Of a stretch of DNA of 64,000 bases, positions 32,167-42,002 are shown one piece after another. The DNA is from Papaver somniferum (lineage: Eukaryota; Streptophyta; Magnoliopsida; Ranunculales; Papaveraceae): NCBI RefSeq assembly GCF_003573695.1, contig NC_039366.1, positions 160,894,770 through 160,958,769 of the forward strand, given 5' to 3'. Within the stretch, counting starts at the first letter, position 1. Each line of letters opens with the position of its first letter. The notes beneath the pieces were generated by a model that made no database searches, was not told where the DNA came from, and worked only from the letters and a program-made list of their open reading frames with translations. The translations under genes and the position numbers were made by a program.

Positions 32167-32816
32167 GATGTATATATTCAGAAAAAAAAAAAAAATCAAG
32201 TATTTATCAATTCCATCCTCTCTTGTTCCAAAAATAAAAGAGAGTAGTCAATGTAAATAAGAGTCATGTAAATAGTCATTTTTGTTGTTTCATTGTAATA
32301 AGCAAGGAGGGTGTATGCCATTGATGTACAACGCGAGTAATTGTGAAATACCTCCAACTCATTCACAATTCTCGTAAAGTCCGGACAGCTAGCTAGATTT
32401 CGACCTTGGTTCTTAGCCTGAGAAACTATCTCTTGGTGATTAGTAGTCATAACTTCAGATCTTTCTTTACACATGTGTAGATACACTTTACACTCTTATC
32501 ACATGTTTTTTTTGTTATCAGTGCTAGGATTGTGCCTTCGATAGCTAGATTGACATCTCCATTTTGCTGTGAGCTTAAACTGTTTTGCACATGTCACATT
32601 TGATGGAATCTGAGCTATATTTTGTCCTTAGGTTTTGTAGGTACACCTCTGGTAAACCTTCACGAGACTTCAACTCGTCCACTAGGGACACTTAGTGGTT
32701 TAAAAGGCTTAGTGCAAACGCTAAATGCATTCGAGAGACCAGCGACAGTGGTATAGTTAGGATTTCCTTAGTTTTGTTTTACTTGAGGACAAGTAAAATT
32801 CAGGTTTGGGGGTATT

Positions 32817-35235
32817 TGATGAGTGCCAAATATTGTATATATTTATCCCTTTTTGTTGGCATTTAACTCATCTTTTGCGCATTAATTCTACATTTTATCC
32901 CATATTCTGTATTTTCATTGTTTTCAAGAATAAATATTTTTCTTACTTAATTTTGCATTTTTAGGTAATAAATAAAGTCTGGATGACTTGCGGAGCAAAA
33001 AGAGCAGAAAAGTAGTGAAAAGCCGGGAGAAATCACGCAAGGAAGCCGCGAAGAATGGTGCGCACAACCTCATTTTCTACACACAAAAACGCCTCCGTTC
33101 TCAGCCATCAGATCAGTTCTCAGAAGCATCCGATGGTCGCTCCTTCATAGAGCATCAAAATCGGAAGTCTCTGCCAAGCACCACAGCGCTGAAATTCCAA
33201 GCCTTCAGATTAGATGGTAGTTGAATCCAACGGTTGCTCCCTTGCTGTTCATCAAAGTTTGATATCTCCGCCTTACATTACAGCACCTAACCCCATCTGG
33301 AGCCGTCAGCTTCGTTGTATCACCTAATCCAACGGTCGCTCAGAGCTTGTTTACATCGTGCCGTTCGATTCAATTAGTAACTGATTATCCAACGGATTCC
33401 TCGCTGCGCATCAACTTCAGATGATCCCGCCTCACACCCTAGCGACCGAACACCTACACCCTAAACAAACGCATCCCTTCTCCCAAAATCAACTGAGCTC
33501 CTTCTTCCCCGACATTTGCAGAGCCACCTCTCTGCCACCACCTTCCCCGACCATTTCCAGCCACCACCTCACCTCTGCAACACCATCACTTCTTCACCAA
33601 CATCATCAGTACCTCCCCAGTCCGTTCCTTTATCTCTCTAGCCATCTATTTTAGTGACTTCTCACCATTCTAAACCCTAGGTTGGAAATCACTAAAATAG
33701 ATGAGGCTCTAGACATCAATCGAACACAGGAGAGGAAGCAGGAAGATCAGAGGAGGAATGGGTCGAAGATAAGAGAGTCAATTCCTCGATTTTGGGTAAT
33801 GAAAGTTAAACCCTAATTTTTGGGATTTGGGGGAAACCCTAATTTTAATGTTTGGGTATAAATTGAGGGTTGGGTATCACTGTTAAAACTTGTTCTTGGA
33901 CTAGCCAAGTAACCAATTAGGGTTAAATTTCAGTTTTGATATTTGAATTTTAATTCAATTTAATTTCAGCTTCAATTTAGGTTTGGTTTAATTTTCATGT
34001 GTGATGTTTAAATTCCTGTTTTTTGGTTTAATTTCATGTTAGGGTTAGTTTAATTTCATGTCAGGGTCATTTAATTTCACTGTTTAACTTTAGTTTCAAT
34101 TTTCTGTTCATGCCTAGTGCTCTGCTGATTTCACTGTTATGTTTAATTCACTGTTAGTTTGATGGAATGCTAGGCTAGATACCTTTGAAGCACTGAATTG
34201 ATTGAGTAGTGGAAGAAATCAGTGCTCATAGCAAGCTGATTATCTTGCCATTCCATTTTTGTATGCTTAGGGTGCATTGTGTTGATTGAGTAGTGGAGAA
34301 ACTAGTGCTCACTAGTGACAATGAGCAAGCTAGTTCTCTTCCCACTCTAGAAGAATGCCTTAGCCTTGCTCTGTTAGCTTCACCATCTCCCTTGCCCTTG
34401 GCTTAGGCCTTGGTTCATTTTGCATTGTTCTCTGCCTGTTTAGTCATTGTCTTGTAAATTTTCTCCATTGTCTTTCCTGTTAACTGCCTTTGTTCTTCAT
34501 TGCCTTGTTCTGCCACTGTTACCTTGGCTTAGTGCCACCACTACTTGCACTGCCATCTCTTCTCCTTGTTCTGCTGCTGCTACTACTTGCACTGCTTGAG
34601 CAGCTACTGTGCAGTATTTGCTGCTGCTGTTGCTTCCCTTGCTGTTGCTGCTGTCTTCTTGCCTTGAGCTGTGCACTGCTTGTGCAGCTGCTGCTGCAAC
34701 CCATCTGCCCTGCAACTCTCCTGTTGCCTTTTCCTTCCACTGCTGCTGCTGCTGCATTGAGCCCAAAAGCTCAGAAGCCCATAAGTCCAAAGCCTGGGTT
34801 TTTAACCATTGGCCCTTTACAAACCAAAGCCCAGGTCTAATCAAAAGACCACAGTCCACTGTTAGCTCAATCCCATTGAGCCCAAAGCCCAAAACAAGGT
34901 TTAAGACCTAAAGCCCATAGTCCACATTTCTGAGCCCAAGCTCAGTTCAATCCATTTCAAAATCATTCAAAGGCCCAAAACAGTTCTCATCATTACAAAC
35001 AAACTCAAAGGCCCAAAGCACAATCATAACCCATTGGTTACCAAAATCCATTGGTACCCAAAGCCCAACAATAGCAAATTTATAACCCAAAATAGCTAGA
35101 ACACTTCAAACACACCCAGTCTCTGTGGATCGACCCGTACTTGCACGAGCTACAACCGACGACCGTGCACTTGCGGTATTACTGTAGGCCCGCGTTTTCA
35201 TTGCGCTTAATTTATACACCTTTCCGGGCCCACCA
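32817..35235 (+). mobile_element. Athila-type LTR 3
   Basis: 2419 bp, the same termini. It is followed at once by the right target duplication AGGAG (35236-35240). A few indels in the CTG tract (for example at 34617 and 34662-34672) distinguish it from LTRs 1 and 2. Confidence 0.93.
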
Positions 35236-35240
35236 AGGAG

Positions 35241-35753
35241 AAAATAGTGAATACCAGGAGATCAATTTCCCTTGGAGGTCCCCAAATAATGGTTTTTACA
35301 AACTCAATACTGATGGTGCTGTTATTGGTGGTGTTATTGCAGGGATTGGAGGAGTTATTAGAGCTGATGATGCAAATTTTGTGGCATGTTACTGCAAACA
35401 CATATTCTTCAATGGGAATAATGACGCTGAGGTGTGGGTTGTTCGTGACGGTCTCAGAATTGCTGTTGAGAGCGATTCTACCTACACCATCCATCTCTGC
35501 GAAGCGAAGATCAAACCCGATGGAGGTTACAAGGTCTTGTTGAAGATATAAATCTGCTGAAAACAAAGTTCACGAGTGTTATGTTTGTTCATCAATAAAA
35601 AGAAGCTAACGGAGTTGCTGATTGCTTGCAAAATCAGCAAGTAAAAAGGTTCTTGGAGGTCAATGGTTGCACACTGCACCAGATGTTATAAATAGTCTTT
35701 TGAGTCAGGATGTACCAGCTTTACCACGCATAGTTAGGGTGTCGAGTCCTTAG
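35241..35753 (+). pseudogene. LINE-type RNase H (RVT_3) reading frame, split and decayed
   Basis: The plant RVT_3 RNase H family is found in non-LTR elements and related pseudogenes. Visible are FPWRSPNNGFYKLNTDGAV (first catalytic-type Asp), AGIGGVIRADDANFVACYC, NDAEVWVVRDGLRIAVE (the Glu strand), and in shifted frame GVADCL, then LGGQWLHTAPDVINSLLSQD and the stop at 35751-35753. The middle is shortened and frameshifted near 35460-35620. The frame reads back across the AGGAG target site into 20326-20347, so the Athila dimer landed in it. Confidence 0.65.
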
Positions 35754-35960
35754 TGGCTAGCTGTGTCTAGCATATCAAAAAAAGAAGACGATCCGGTCCT
35801 AAAATATAAACCCACCAAGACTAAATGCAAAACAAAATTAAACTTATTTTTCATTAAAAGTATATCTAGCTTCACAAATTCCATTATACAATTCAATGCA
35901 ACAAGCTCAGTGGAAAATGCAACGGACAACGCACCCATTCATATCAACAGCTTGCTAAGG
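35754..35960. other. No gene seen
   Basis: AT-rich spacer between the RNase H remnant and the TIR element. A 16-base match to the flank at 20310-20325 is within chance for a window this size. Confidence 0.5.
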
Positions 35961-36099
35961 CTAACCCCTATGGGCTAGATTGGATTGCTAGATTGGCCAA
36001 AAAGTGTTGCAAATCAAGAAAAAAGTGGGGGAAAAAGTTAACACTCTATCTGGATACTTCTCTCTCCTAGCATTTGCTCGCAGTTCAACTATCAGCGAG

Positions 36100-36260
36100 A
36101 TTTAAACGCTGAATGGTGCGACGCTCAAAAAGTGACAGAAACGCTGGATGATTCGGCGTTATGCGAATATTCCAGAGAATCAACGCCGAAATGTTAGGCG
36201 CTAGTTTGGACGTTGTTCCATTCAGAGTTCTTCTCTGACGCCGCACCATCCAGCGCTTGA
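36100..36260. repeat. Left subterminal repeat cluster of the PMD element
   Basis: GC-rich against its surroundings. Motifs: AACGCTGAATGG, TTCGGCGTT, AACGCCGAAATGTTAGGCG, GACGCCGCACCATCCAGCG, in both orientations. The first and last form an inverted pair (CGCTGAATGGTGCG with CGCACCATCCAGCG). The matching cluster is at 39500-39617. Confidence 0.65.
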
Positions 36261-36834
36261 CTCTTTCTTTAACCAACAACTATTTTTTCCCAGAATTCTA
36301 TTTCTACATGTTTTTCAATTTCTTTCAATCGAAGTTTGTTTCAAAATTTGAAAATTTATCAAACTAAATGTAGCCGTTTGAGAATTTGTAATCTTCCATT
36401 ACATTGCAAAACAAAGTTACAATGTTTAGAAGAAATTTAAAAAATACATTAAATTAAAATAACTTAAAACATAAAAAGCTACATTGAAATTGAAATCCTA
36501 CTTCTAAATAACTTAAAACATTATCACTTTAGTTTAGGGGATAGGGTCCAATCCATAACGGGCTAAAATCTCGTTCTTCCATAATTTGTAGACGGGTCTC
36601 TCACATTCTTGTAATTCATCCAAGGGTTGTCGTAGGATCTTCATGTCCGTTTCTCTTTGTTGCGTTTGTGCCAAGATTGAAGTGTTTTCCATGTAATAAA
36701 AATCACTTAAAAATTATAACACTCCATAAAAATAAAAATAACACTCCATAAAATAAAAATCACTTAAAACATATAACACTCCATATGGTTTCATAAACAC
36801 CACGATAAGTACTTTAAACACTACGACAAGTAAT

Positions 36835-38661
36835 CTAATTCAGGTCAAAGAAATTATGGGATTGTTGTTGGGGGAGCTGAGTTTCATAAACAATGTTAGG
36901 ATCGCTTTCCGTCAACAACGCAGTAAATTCATTTCCTCCTTGTTGATATTGTGATGTAGTAGATCCATCTTCGACCATAGGAGTGTAAAATCCTTGACCC
37001 GCATTCCATTCATATGAACCACCTAATGTGAGGTCAGCTTCATTTGGATTGTTTGGAGGATGGATAGATGGTACAAAAGAATATGTAGATCTTCCATATG
37101 AGGAACATGAAGTTGTAACCAATTTGTATGACTCGTCCCATGCGACTTGACGAACTCCAAGCTGGTATGAACATGATTTTTCCATAAACCTAATGCAATC
37201 ATCCTACAAGTATATAAATTAGAGAATTTAGTCGAATATTCAAGAAACTTAAAATGAAAATGAGTACAAAATGTAAATGTACTTACCATTGTCAAATTCA
37301 TCTCCTGAAAGTTATACGGACAAGGAACACTTGGAACTGGTATTTGACGTTCTACGCCGACTTCATTGGAAAATGGTAAAGTGAATTCTATCTCCGGCAG
37401 TTGTGATGGGGGCTCATTCTGTGTGTGATAGGTATATGTCTGCGACATCATGTCAGGAGGAGGGTGACTAGGAAACAAACAGTGAGGAACAGCCGAGCTA
37501 CCCACTGCTATCTCATCGACGTTCTGTGTATGGTATGACTCAGTGACATAAGGTCCAACACTCTTCTTCGTCCATTTATATTGATCCTCGGTGACTGTAT
37601 AATAGTCGTTGACCTCTACTACGATATCATCTACATCAATTGTTTCCAAATTTGGAGGATTTTCCGGGGCTTCAATCTCACCTGTAATCTGCCTCGGGAA
37701 TCTCTCTGCCAAGTAACAACTAACTCTTGTGCGCTTTTCAAAGTGAAAAAAAAAGAACTCTCTTTTTGGATACCTCTAGTGCATACTCATATTGGTCTCC
37801 CGCAGCATACCGACTCTCTGCCCATGGTTTCCAAATACATGATTCCCTTGTTCTAGTGTCAATCTGTATACTTGCGCTTTTGACTGAGTGTTTCATCGTA
37901 TCATTTTGGCCTTCTCGATGTCCTCTCTTCCTTGATGCAATCCTAATCTTCTTGAAGAGACTAATCTTTGGGAAAACATCATGATGTCCTTCAGGTGACT
38001 GACAAAGCAAGGGTTGCATGTTGCGGAAGTAGTAATAGTACCAATACTCAAGTACCACAACCATGCCAACTAAATTCGTACCCTTGGTTGACCAATCGTC
38101 GAGATATCTATAGGTATTATCTAACGAAGCTAAACCCCAATCATACTCCCCAATTCTATCTAAGTCGGCCAATAACAGAACCCAACGTTTATCTACTTTT
38201 CCAGTAGAATGCGCTAGAAGAAAATGACCAAAACACCACATAAATAATGCTCGTGTCAATGTCACTGCACATTCAATATTATTCTGGTCTTTTCTACTTT
38301 CAATGTACTTTTTCAAGACAATTAAGGAAATTGTATTAGTCTTAGAGTCCCATGTACCATGATTTTTGATATCCGAAAAATACAAATCATCCAAAACAGG
38401 ATACGTTAGTTCATTACCCAACTGCGGCATAACTACTGGTCGTTTACTAGGGTCACCAGTGGGAATTCCCGTTAAGATGTACCAATCTAAAGGAAGGAGG
38501 CCAATCTCAAACTCCCGAAAATGAAAGCTCCTGGTACTTTTCCACCATCTCTCAGCTATGGCTTCAACTAAGGCTCTATCCCCATTGGCGAAATCAAACT
38601 CAAAAACAGAGGAAAAGCCACAAAAATCACAAAATTGTTTTGCTACCGGATTATCTTGCAC
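36835..38661 (-). CDS. Plant mobile domain (PMD) protein, three exons
   Basis: PMD proteins (MAIN/MAIL1 relatives) occur both as host genes and in transposons. Exons on the minus strand: 38661-37774, 37703-37287, 37203-36835. Introns of 70 and 83 bp have GT..AG ends (GTATCC..CAGAG and GTAAGT..TTGTAG) and are both phase 0, giving 557 residues without a stop. Domain motifs are RALVEAIAERWWKSTRSFHF, FEIGLLPLDWYILTGIPTGD, LTRALFMWCFGHFLL, and RYLDDWSTKGTNL before an aromatic EYWYYYYF run. The tail is acidic and Pro/Gln-rich and ends FFDLN, a DLN-type ending. The start used is MQDNPVAKQF. Similarity extends upstream to GSFKDIEKYYKIV, after an in-frame TAG that looks like a splice acceptor, so a further 5' exon (perhaps from 38801) is possible. 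Confidence 0.75.
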
Positions 38662-38839
38662 TACAATTTTATAATACTTTTCAATATCTTTGAAACTACC
38701 CTAAATCGTATACTGCGAGACTCTTTCGTAACATCTTGACATACATGTCTATCACATTTCTTTGTCAAAACTATATCCAACTGGTCTAGCAATTCATCCA
38801 TACTTGTATTACAATCAATAACAAAGATGAAAAAATATA

Positions 38840-39110
38840 TCATTATCATTCATTTTCATCCATTTTAATCATACTAATTATCATTATAATTCATTATCAT
38901 TCATCTCATACAACTAAAATATCATTATCATTCATTTTCATCCATACTCAATTCATCCATATCAAACTATCATACAAATTCATTATCATTCATTTTCATC
39001 GTATAACTAATCAAATTATCATAAAAATTCATTATCATTCATTTTCATCATACAACTAATCAAATTAGCATACAAATTATAATTCATTTTCATCACAAAA
39101 ATCAAAATTT
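38840..39110. repeat. Degenerate ATTCATTATCATTCATTTTCATC repeat tract
   Basis: Upstream of the PMD gene, TTCATTATCATTCATT and CATACAACTAATCAAATTA units alternate several times. AT-rich promoter-side satellite; no ORF. Confidence 0.75.
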
Positions 39111-39499
39111 CATTTCTATTCATCACACATAATCAAATTAAATCCCTAAAAAAAACATCACAAATAATCAGATTAAATCATACACATATCATCTACATCA
39201 TCTAAATACCAAATATCAATCATCAAATTCATTGAAATCGCACAAAAAATCAAAAATCATAAACTTTAAACCTAAAACTTAAATTTCTTACCTTGAATGA
39301 TTTCGTTGATGGAATCGCACCAAACCACCTTCAACCAATCACAAACTTGATGATGCAAAAACCCGCGGGAGGAATTCGTAAACCAACTTTTAAAACTCAA
39401 GATCTTTGAGAATCATTTGCGGTAGAGAAAGGGGACATTTTTGTGAGAAGAACTGAGAATGGAGGAAAGGTCGAGTTTCTGTGAATGTATCAACTCCTC

Positions 39500-39617
39500 T
39501 CCACGCCGAACAGAGCGGCGCGTCAACTTAGCTGACTATGGTCAAACGTCGCTTGGTTCGGCGTTTCTCAAACGTTCTACTGTTAGGCGTTTAACGTCGA
39601 ATTGTTAGGCGTTTCGC
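39500..39617. repeat. Right subterminal repeat cluster of the PMD element
   Basis: Contains CACGCCGAACAGAGCGGCG, GGTTCGGCGTTTC, and CTGTTAGGCGTTTAACG followed by TTGTTAGGCGTTTCG. It mirrors the left cluster and is a candidate transposase-binding region. Confidence 0.65.
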
Positions 39618-39654
39618 TGCTAGATTGGCCATCCCATAGGGGTTAGGAGGTTGC

Positions 39655-39857
39655 CCATGCTGACGTGAATGGCCAATCTAGCAGCTAAATATCTAGCCCA
39701 TATGACTAAGCCTAATGGCACTCAAAATGGGTTGCAAAGTGAAGAGGACATAATCCTAGTTCGAGAAACAAGAGGCTCCATGAAGACAAATGCTATCCCA
39801 CATGACTTTGCAGAATGGCTTCCCGCAAAAGCGGATTCTTTGCCGTTGGATGATTAA
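39655..39857 (+). pseudogene. Possible RNase H C-terminal fragment
   Basis: The frame MANLAAKYLAHMTKPNG and, just upstream in another frame, HADVNG resemble the end of LINE-type RNase H (xxADxLAxxA). It continues to WLPAKADSLPLDD. It is short and frameshifted, and the assignment is weak. It may be the other side of the sequence interrupted by the PMD element. Confidence 0.3.
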
Positions 39858-40420
39858 ATCAACGGTTAGATTCACATTTAGGAAAGGACCCATCACTTTC
39901 AGGAAAGGACCCACCACTTTCAGGATATGACCCACTATTTCTCCTAAAAGGTTCAAGGCTGTTAGATCTGGATTTCAGCATGATCTAACGGTAAAGAAAC
40001 CGCTTGAGCGGAATAGCTTCCCGCAAGGTCGTGCGGGATATCACTACTCCTCCATGAATAGAAAAAACCGTTGTCATTTCAGTCCAAACAAAAAGAAAAT
40101 ATCGGTATCCAGCCATTTTCCGATACAAACGGAATCAAATCAAAACCAACTTAAACATGTAAAATTCAAGATGTTCAATTCGATAGAAAATATTAAGGCA
40201 ATATTACCAATACAATATATATAATCCTTACACTTTTCCGTCCATTTTAAGTATTGTCTTGGTAAATACTAAATACGCCGGATCGCATCTTATACAAAAT
40301 CTTGATTTCTTTTTCTTTATCAATTTTTTTTTTTGCTTTTGTTACATATAATTGATCTTTCATTTTTTCTATTGTTTGACAATTCGCGCATCCTATATAT
40401 TATTTTTCCTCACGTCTTTA
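39858..40420. other. Intergenic, no gene seen
   Basis: Contains two adjacent copies of GGAAAGGACCCA(T/C)CACTTTCA (39881-39921) and a third weaker one. A short inverted pair of GATCTAACGGT type is near 39964-39994. Otherwise AT-rich without a long frame. Confidence 0.5.
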
Positions 40421-41499
40421 GGACGATCCCGAAAGAATTAGGGCGACAAAAAAAAAACAAAATAGGTTGAAAATACTTATATGTCCCTTCATAATCGGTA
40501 GTTTAGTATTTTTTTATCTACCGATTATGACCATAATTTTTGTTTATCTACCACAATCGGCAGATAAATAACATCACGAAACAACCGATTATGGTAGGAT
40601 TTTGGCAAAATCTCATTTTGGGGCTACTCTATATTCGGTAGTTATATGAACTATCTTGACTATCGATTATGGTAGGATATTTTGCAAAGAGAGCCACTGT
40701 ATAAGGATAACTTCATTTACTACCGATTATAGGCTCCACCAAAATTCAAAAAATAGAGAATTTTTGCAAAATCTCATTTTGGGGCGACTCTATATTCGGG
40801 AGTTAAATAACCTAAATTCACTACCGATTATGGTACCATTTTTGCCAAAGGTCTATTGTATAATCGAGAGTCAAGCTAACTTTATTTACTACCGATTATA
40901 GGCTCCACCAAAATTCAAAAAATAGAGAATTTTTGCAAAATCTTATTTTGGGGCGACTCTATGTTCGGGAGTTCAATAACCTAAATTCACTACCGATTAT
41001 GGTACAATTTTTTGTCAAAGGTCTATTGTATAATCGGGAATCAAGATAACTTTATTTACTACCGATTATAGGCTCCACCAAAATTCAAAAAATAGAGAAT
41101 TTTTGCAAAATCTCATTTTGGGGCGACTCTATATTCGGGAGTTAAATAACCTAAATTCACTACCGATTATGGTGCCATTTTTGCCAAAGGTCTACTGTAA
41201 TCGGGAGTCAAGATAACTTTATTTACTACAGTCAAGATAACTTTATTTACTACTGATTATAGGATAATCAAAATTCAAAAGATAAAGGATTTTATTTTGG
41301 GAATACTCTATATTCGGAAGTTATATAAACTAAATTGACTCCCGATTGTGGACTAGTTTCCGATTATAAAATTATCTACCGATTGTGAATGGTAGTTTGG
41401 CCATTAAAAAAACGTAAGATAAGGGATAACTACATTTTACGGTTGAGTGACTTATTTTGTCTTTTTGTGTCGTCCCTAATTCTTTTGGGGTCGCCACTA
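40421..41499. mobile_element. TIR-bounded non-autonomous element with internal tandem repeats
   Basis: The left end GGACGATCCCGAAAGAATTA plus GGGCGACA and the right end (read inward) GTGGCGACCCCAAAAGAATTA plus GGGACGACA are inverted repeats of over 40 bp with mismatches. Both continue to CAAAATA. No transposase. TA lies outside both ends; no longer target duplication was seen. Confidence 0.7.
40560..41330. repeat. ~170-bp tandem repeat, about four copies
   Basis: GGCTCCACCAAAATTCAAAA starts at 40732, 40901 and 41071 (periods 169 and 170), with partial units on either side. Each unit holds TTTTGCAAAATCTCATTTTGGGG, ACTCTATATTCGG and two ACCGATTAT(A/G)G cores. It fills the TIR element. Confidence 0.88.
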
Positions 41500-42002
41500 A
41501 ATATGCCTGGTTATTTTTTTCATTATTTGCCACCACTAATCCATTATACAGGAGATCCTTAAAAAAATTAGAACCCCACATGGCTCAATGAAGGTTCATT
41601 TCCTTCTCTCCGGGCTTCTGAAAGAGTTGTGTGTGTTTGCAAAAAGTTGCTCTTTCAGCCTCCCTCTAGGTATGTGTTTTTCTCCTTGAGCCTTCAAATT
41701 TCATCGTCTGCTATTCTAAACTACTGCTAGTACTGATTCAGAGTTTTCCTAGAAAAAAACTCAGATCATTAAAACTAGTCCATTTTATGCTGCTTTTTTA
41801 GTTGCTTCCATTTTAAACTAGTCGGTTTTACTGTAGAACACTAGAAATTAGTTAATGAGCTTATATATCACTTACTTTGGTTTTCCATTGATGTTACATT
41901 TTGTATACGTTTGAATGATTGAATCCATATATGGCTGTATGTTGGTTCTAGATTTTGATTCAATTTCGATCTGATAAAAAAATTATGCATTTATTCAGAT
42001 TA
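41500..42002 (+). promoter_or_regulatory. GRAS gene leader with 5' UTR intron
   Basis: Upstream of the GRAS start, CTCTAG followed by GTATGT (41670) and TTATTCAG (41998) mark a likely 5' UTR intron of about 330 bp, common in SCL14-type genes. The promoter itself lies where the TIR element (to 41499) abuts. Confidence 0.5.

Larger units (their letters stand above)
20343..35240 (+). mobile_element. Tandem dimer of an Athila-type gag-only retrotransposon
   Basis: Order: LTR (20348-22775), interior (22776-26584), LTR (26585-29005), interior (29006-32816), LTR (32817-35235). The LTRs start TGATGAGTGCC and end CCGGGCCCACCA. Single target duplications AGGAG flank only the outer ends (20343-20347 and 35236-35240). 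The LTRs (2428, 2421 and 2419 bp) and interiors (3809 and 3811 bp) are nearly identical. The interiors carry gag and an acidic extension but no protease, RT, RNase H or integrase, the 'TR-GAG' type of non-autonomous element that must borrow enzymes. Unequal LTR recombination or template switching during replication could create this form. Confidence 0.93.
35961..39646. mobile_element. TIR-bounded element carrying a plant mobile domain gene
   Basis: The ends are exact inverted repeats: CTAACCCCTATGGG at 35961-35974 and its complement CCCATAGGGGTTAG at 39633-39646. Subterminal GC-rich repeats with AACGCCGAA or GTTAGGCG(T/C) cores lie inside both ends (36100-36260 and 39500-39617). The only coding content is the PMD gene on the minus strand; I saw no transposase. 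A target duplication longer than TA was not found, so the superfamily is open (mariner/Stowaway-like if TA, otherwise a decayed MULE). Confidence 0.7.

Noticed and set aside
20310..35805. 16-base match GATCCGGTCCTAAAAT at 20310 and 35790
   Set aside because: A match of this length is about what chance gives somewhere in a 64-kb self-comparison, and the flanks do not extend it.
35950..39660. A 9-bp (MULE) or 8-bp (hAT) target duplication around the PMD element
   Set aside because: Flanks CTTGCTAAGG and GAGGTTGCCC do not match; only TA could be a duplication, and it is part of the palindromic ends.
39655..39860. Treating MANLAAKYL as a real short gene
   Set aside because: It resembles an RNase H tail in shifted frames; kept only as a low-confidence fragment.
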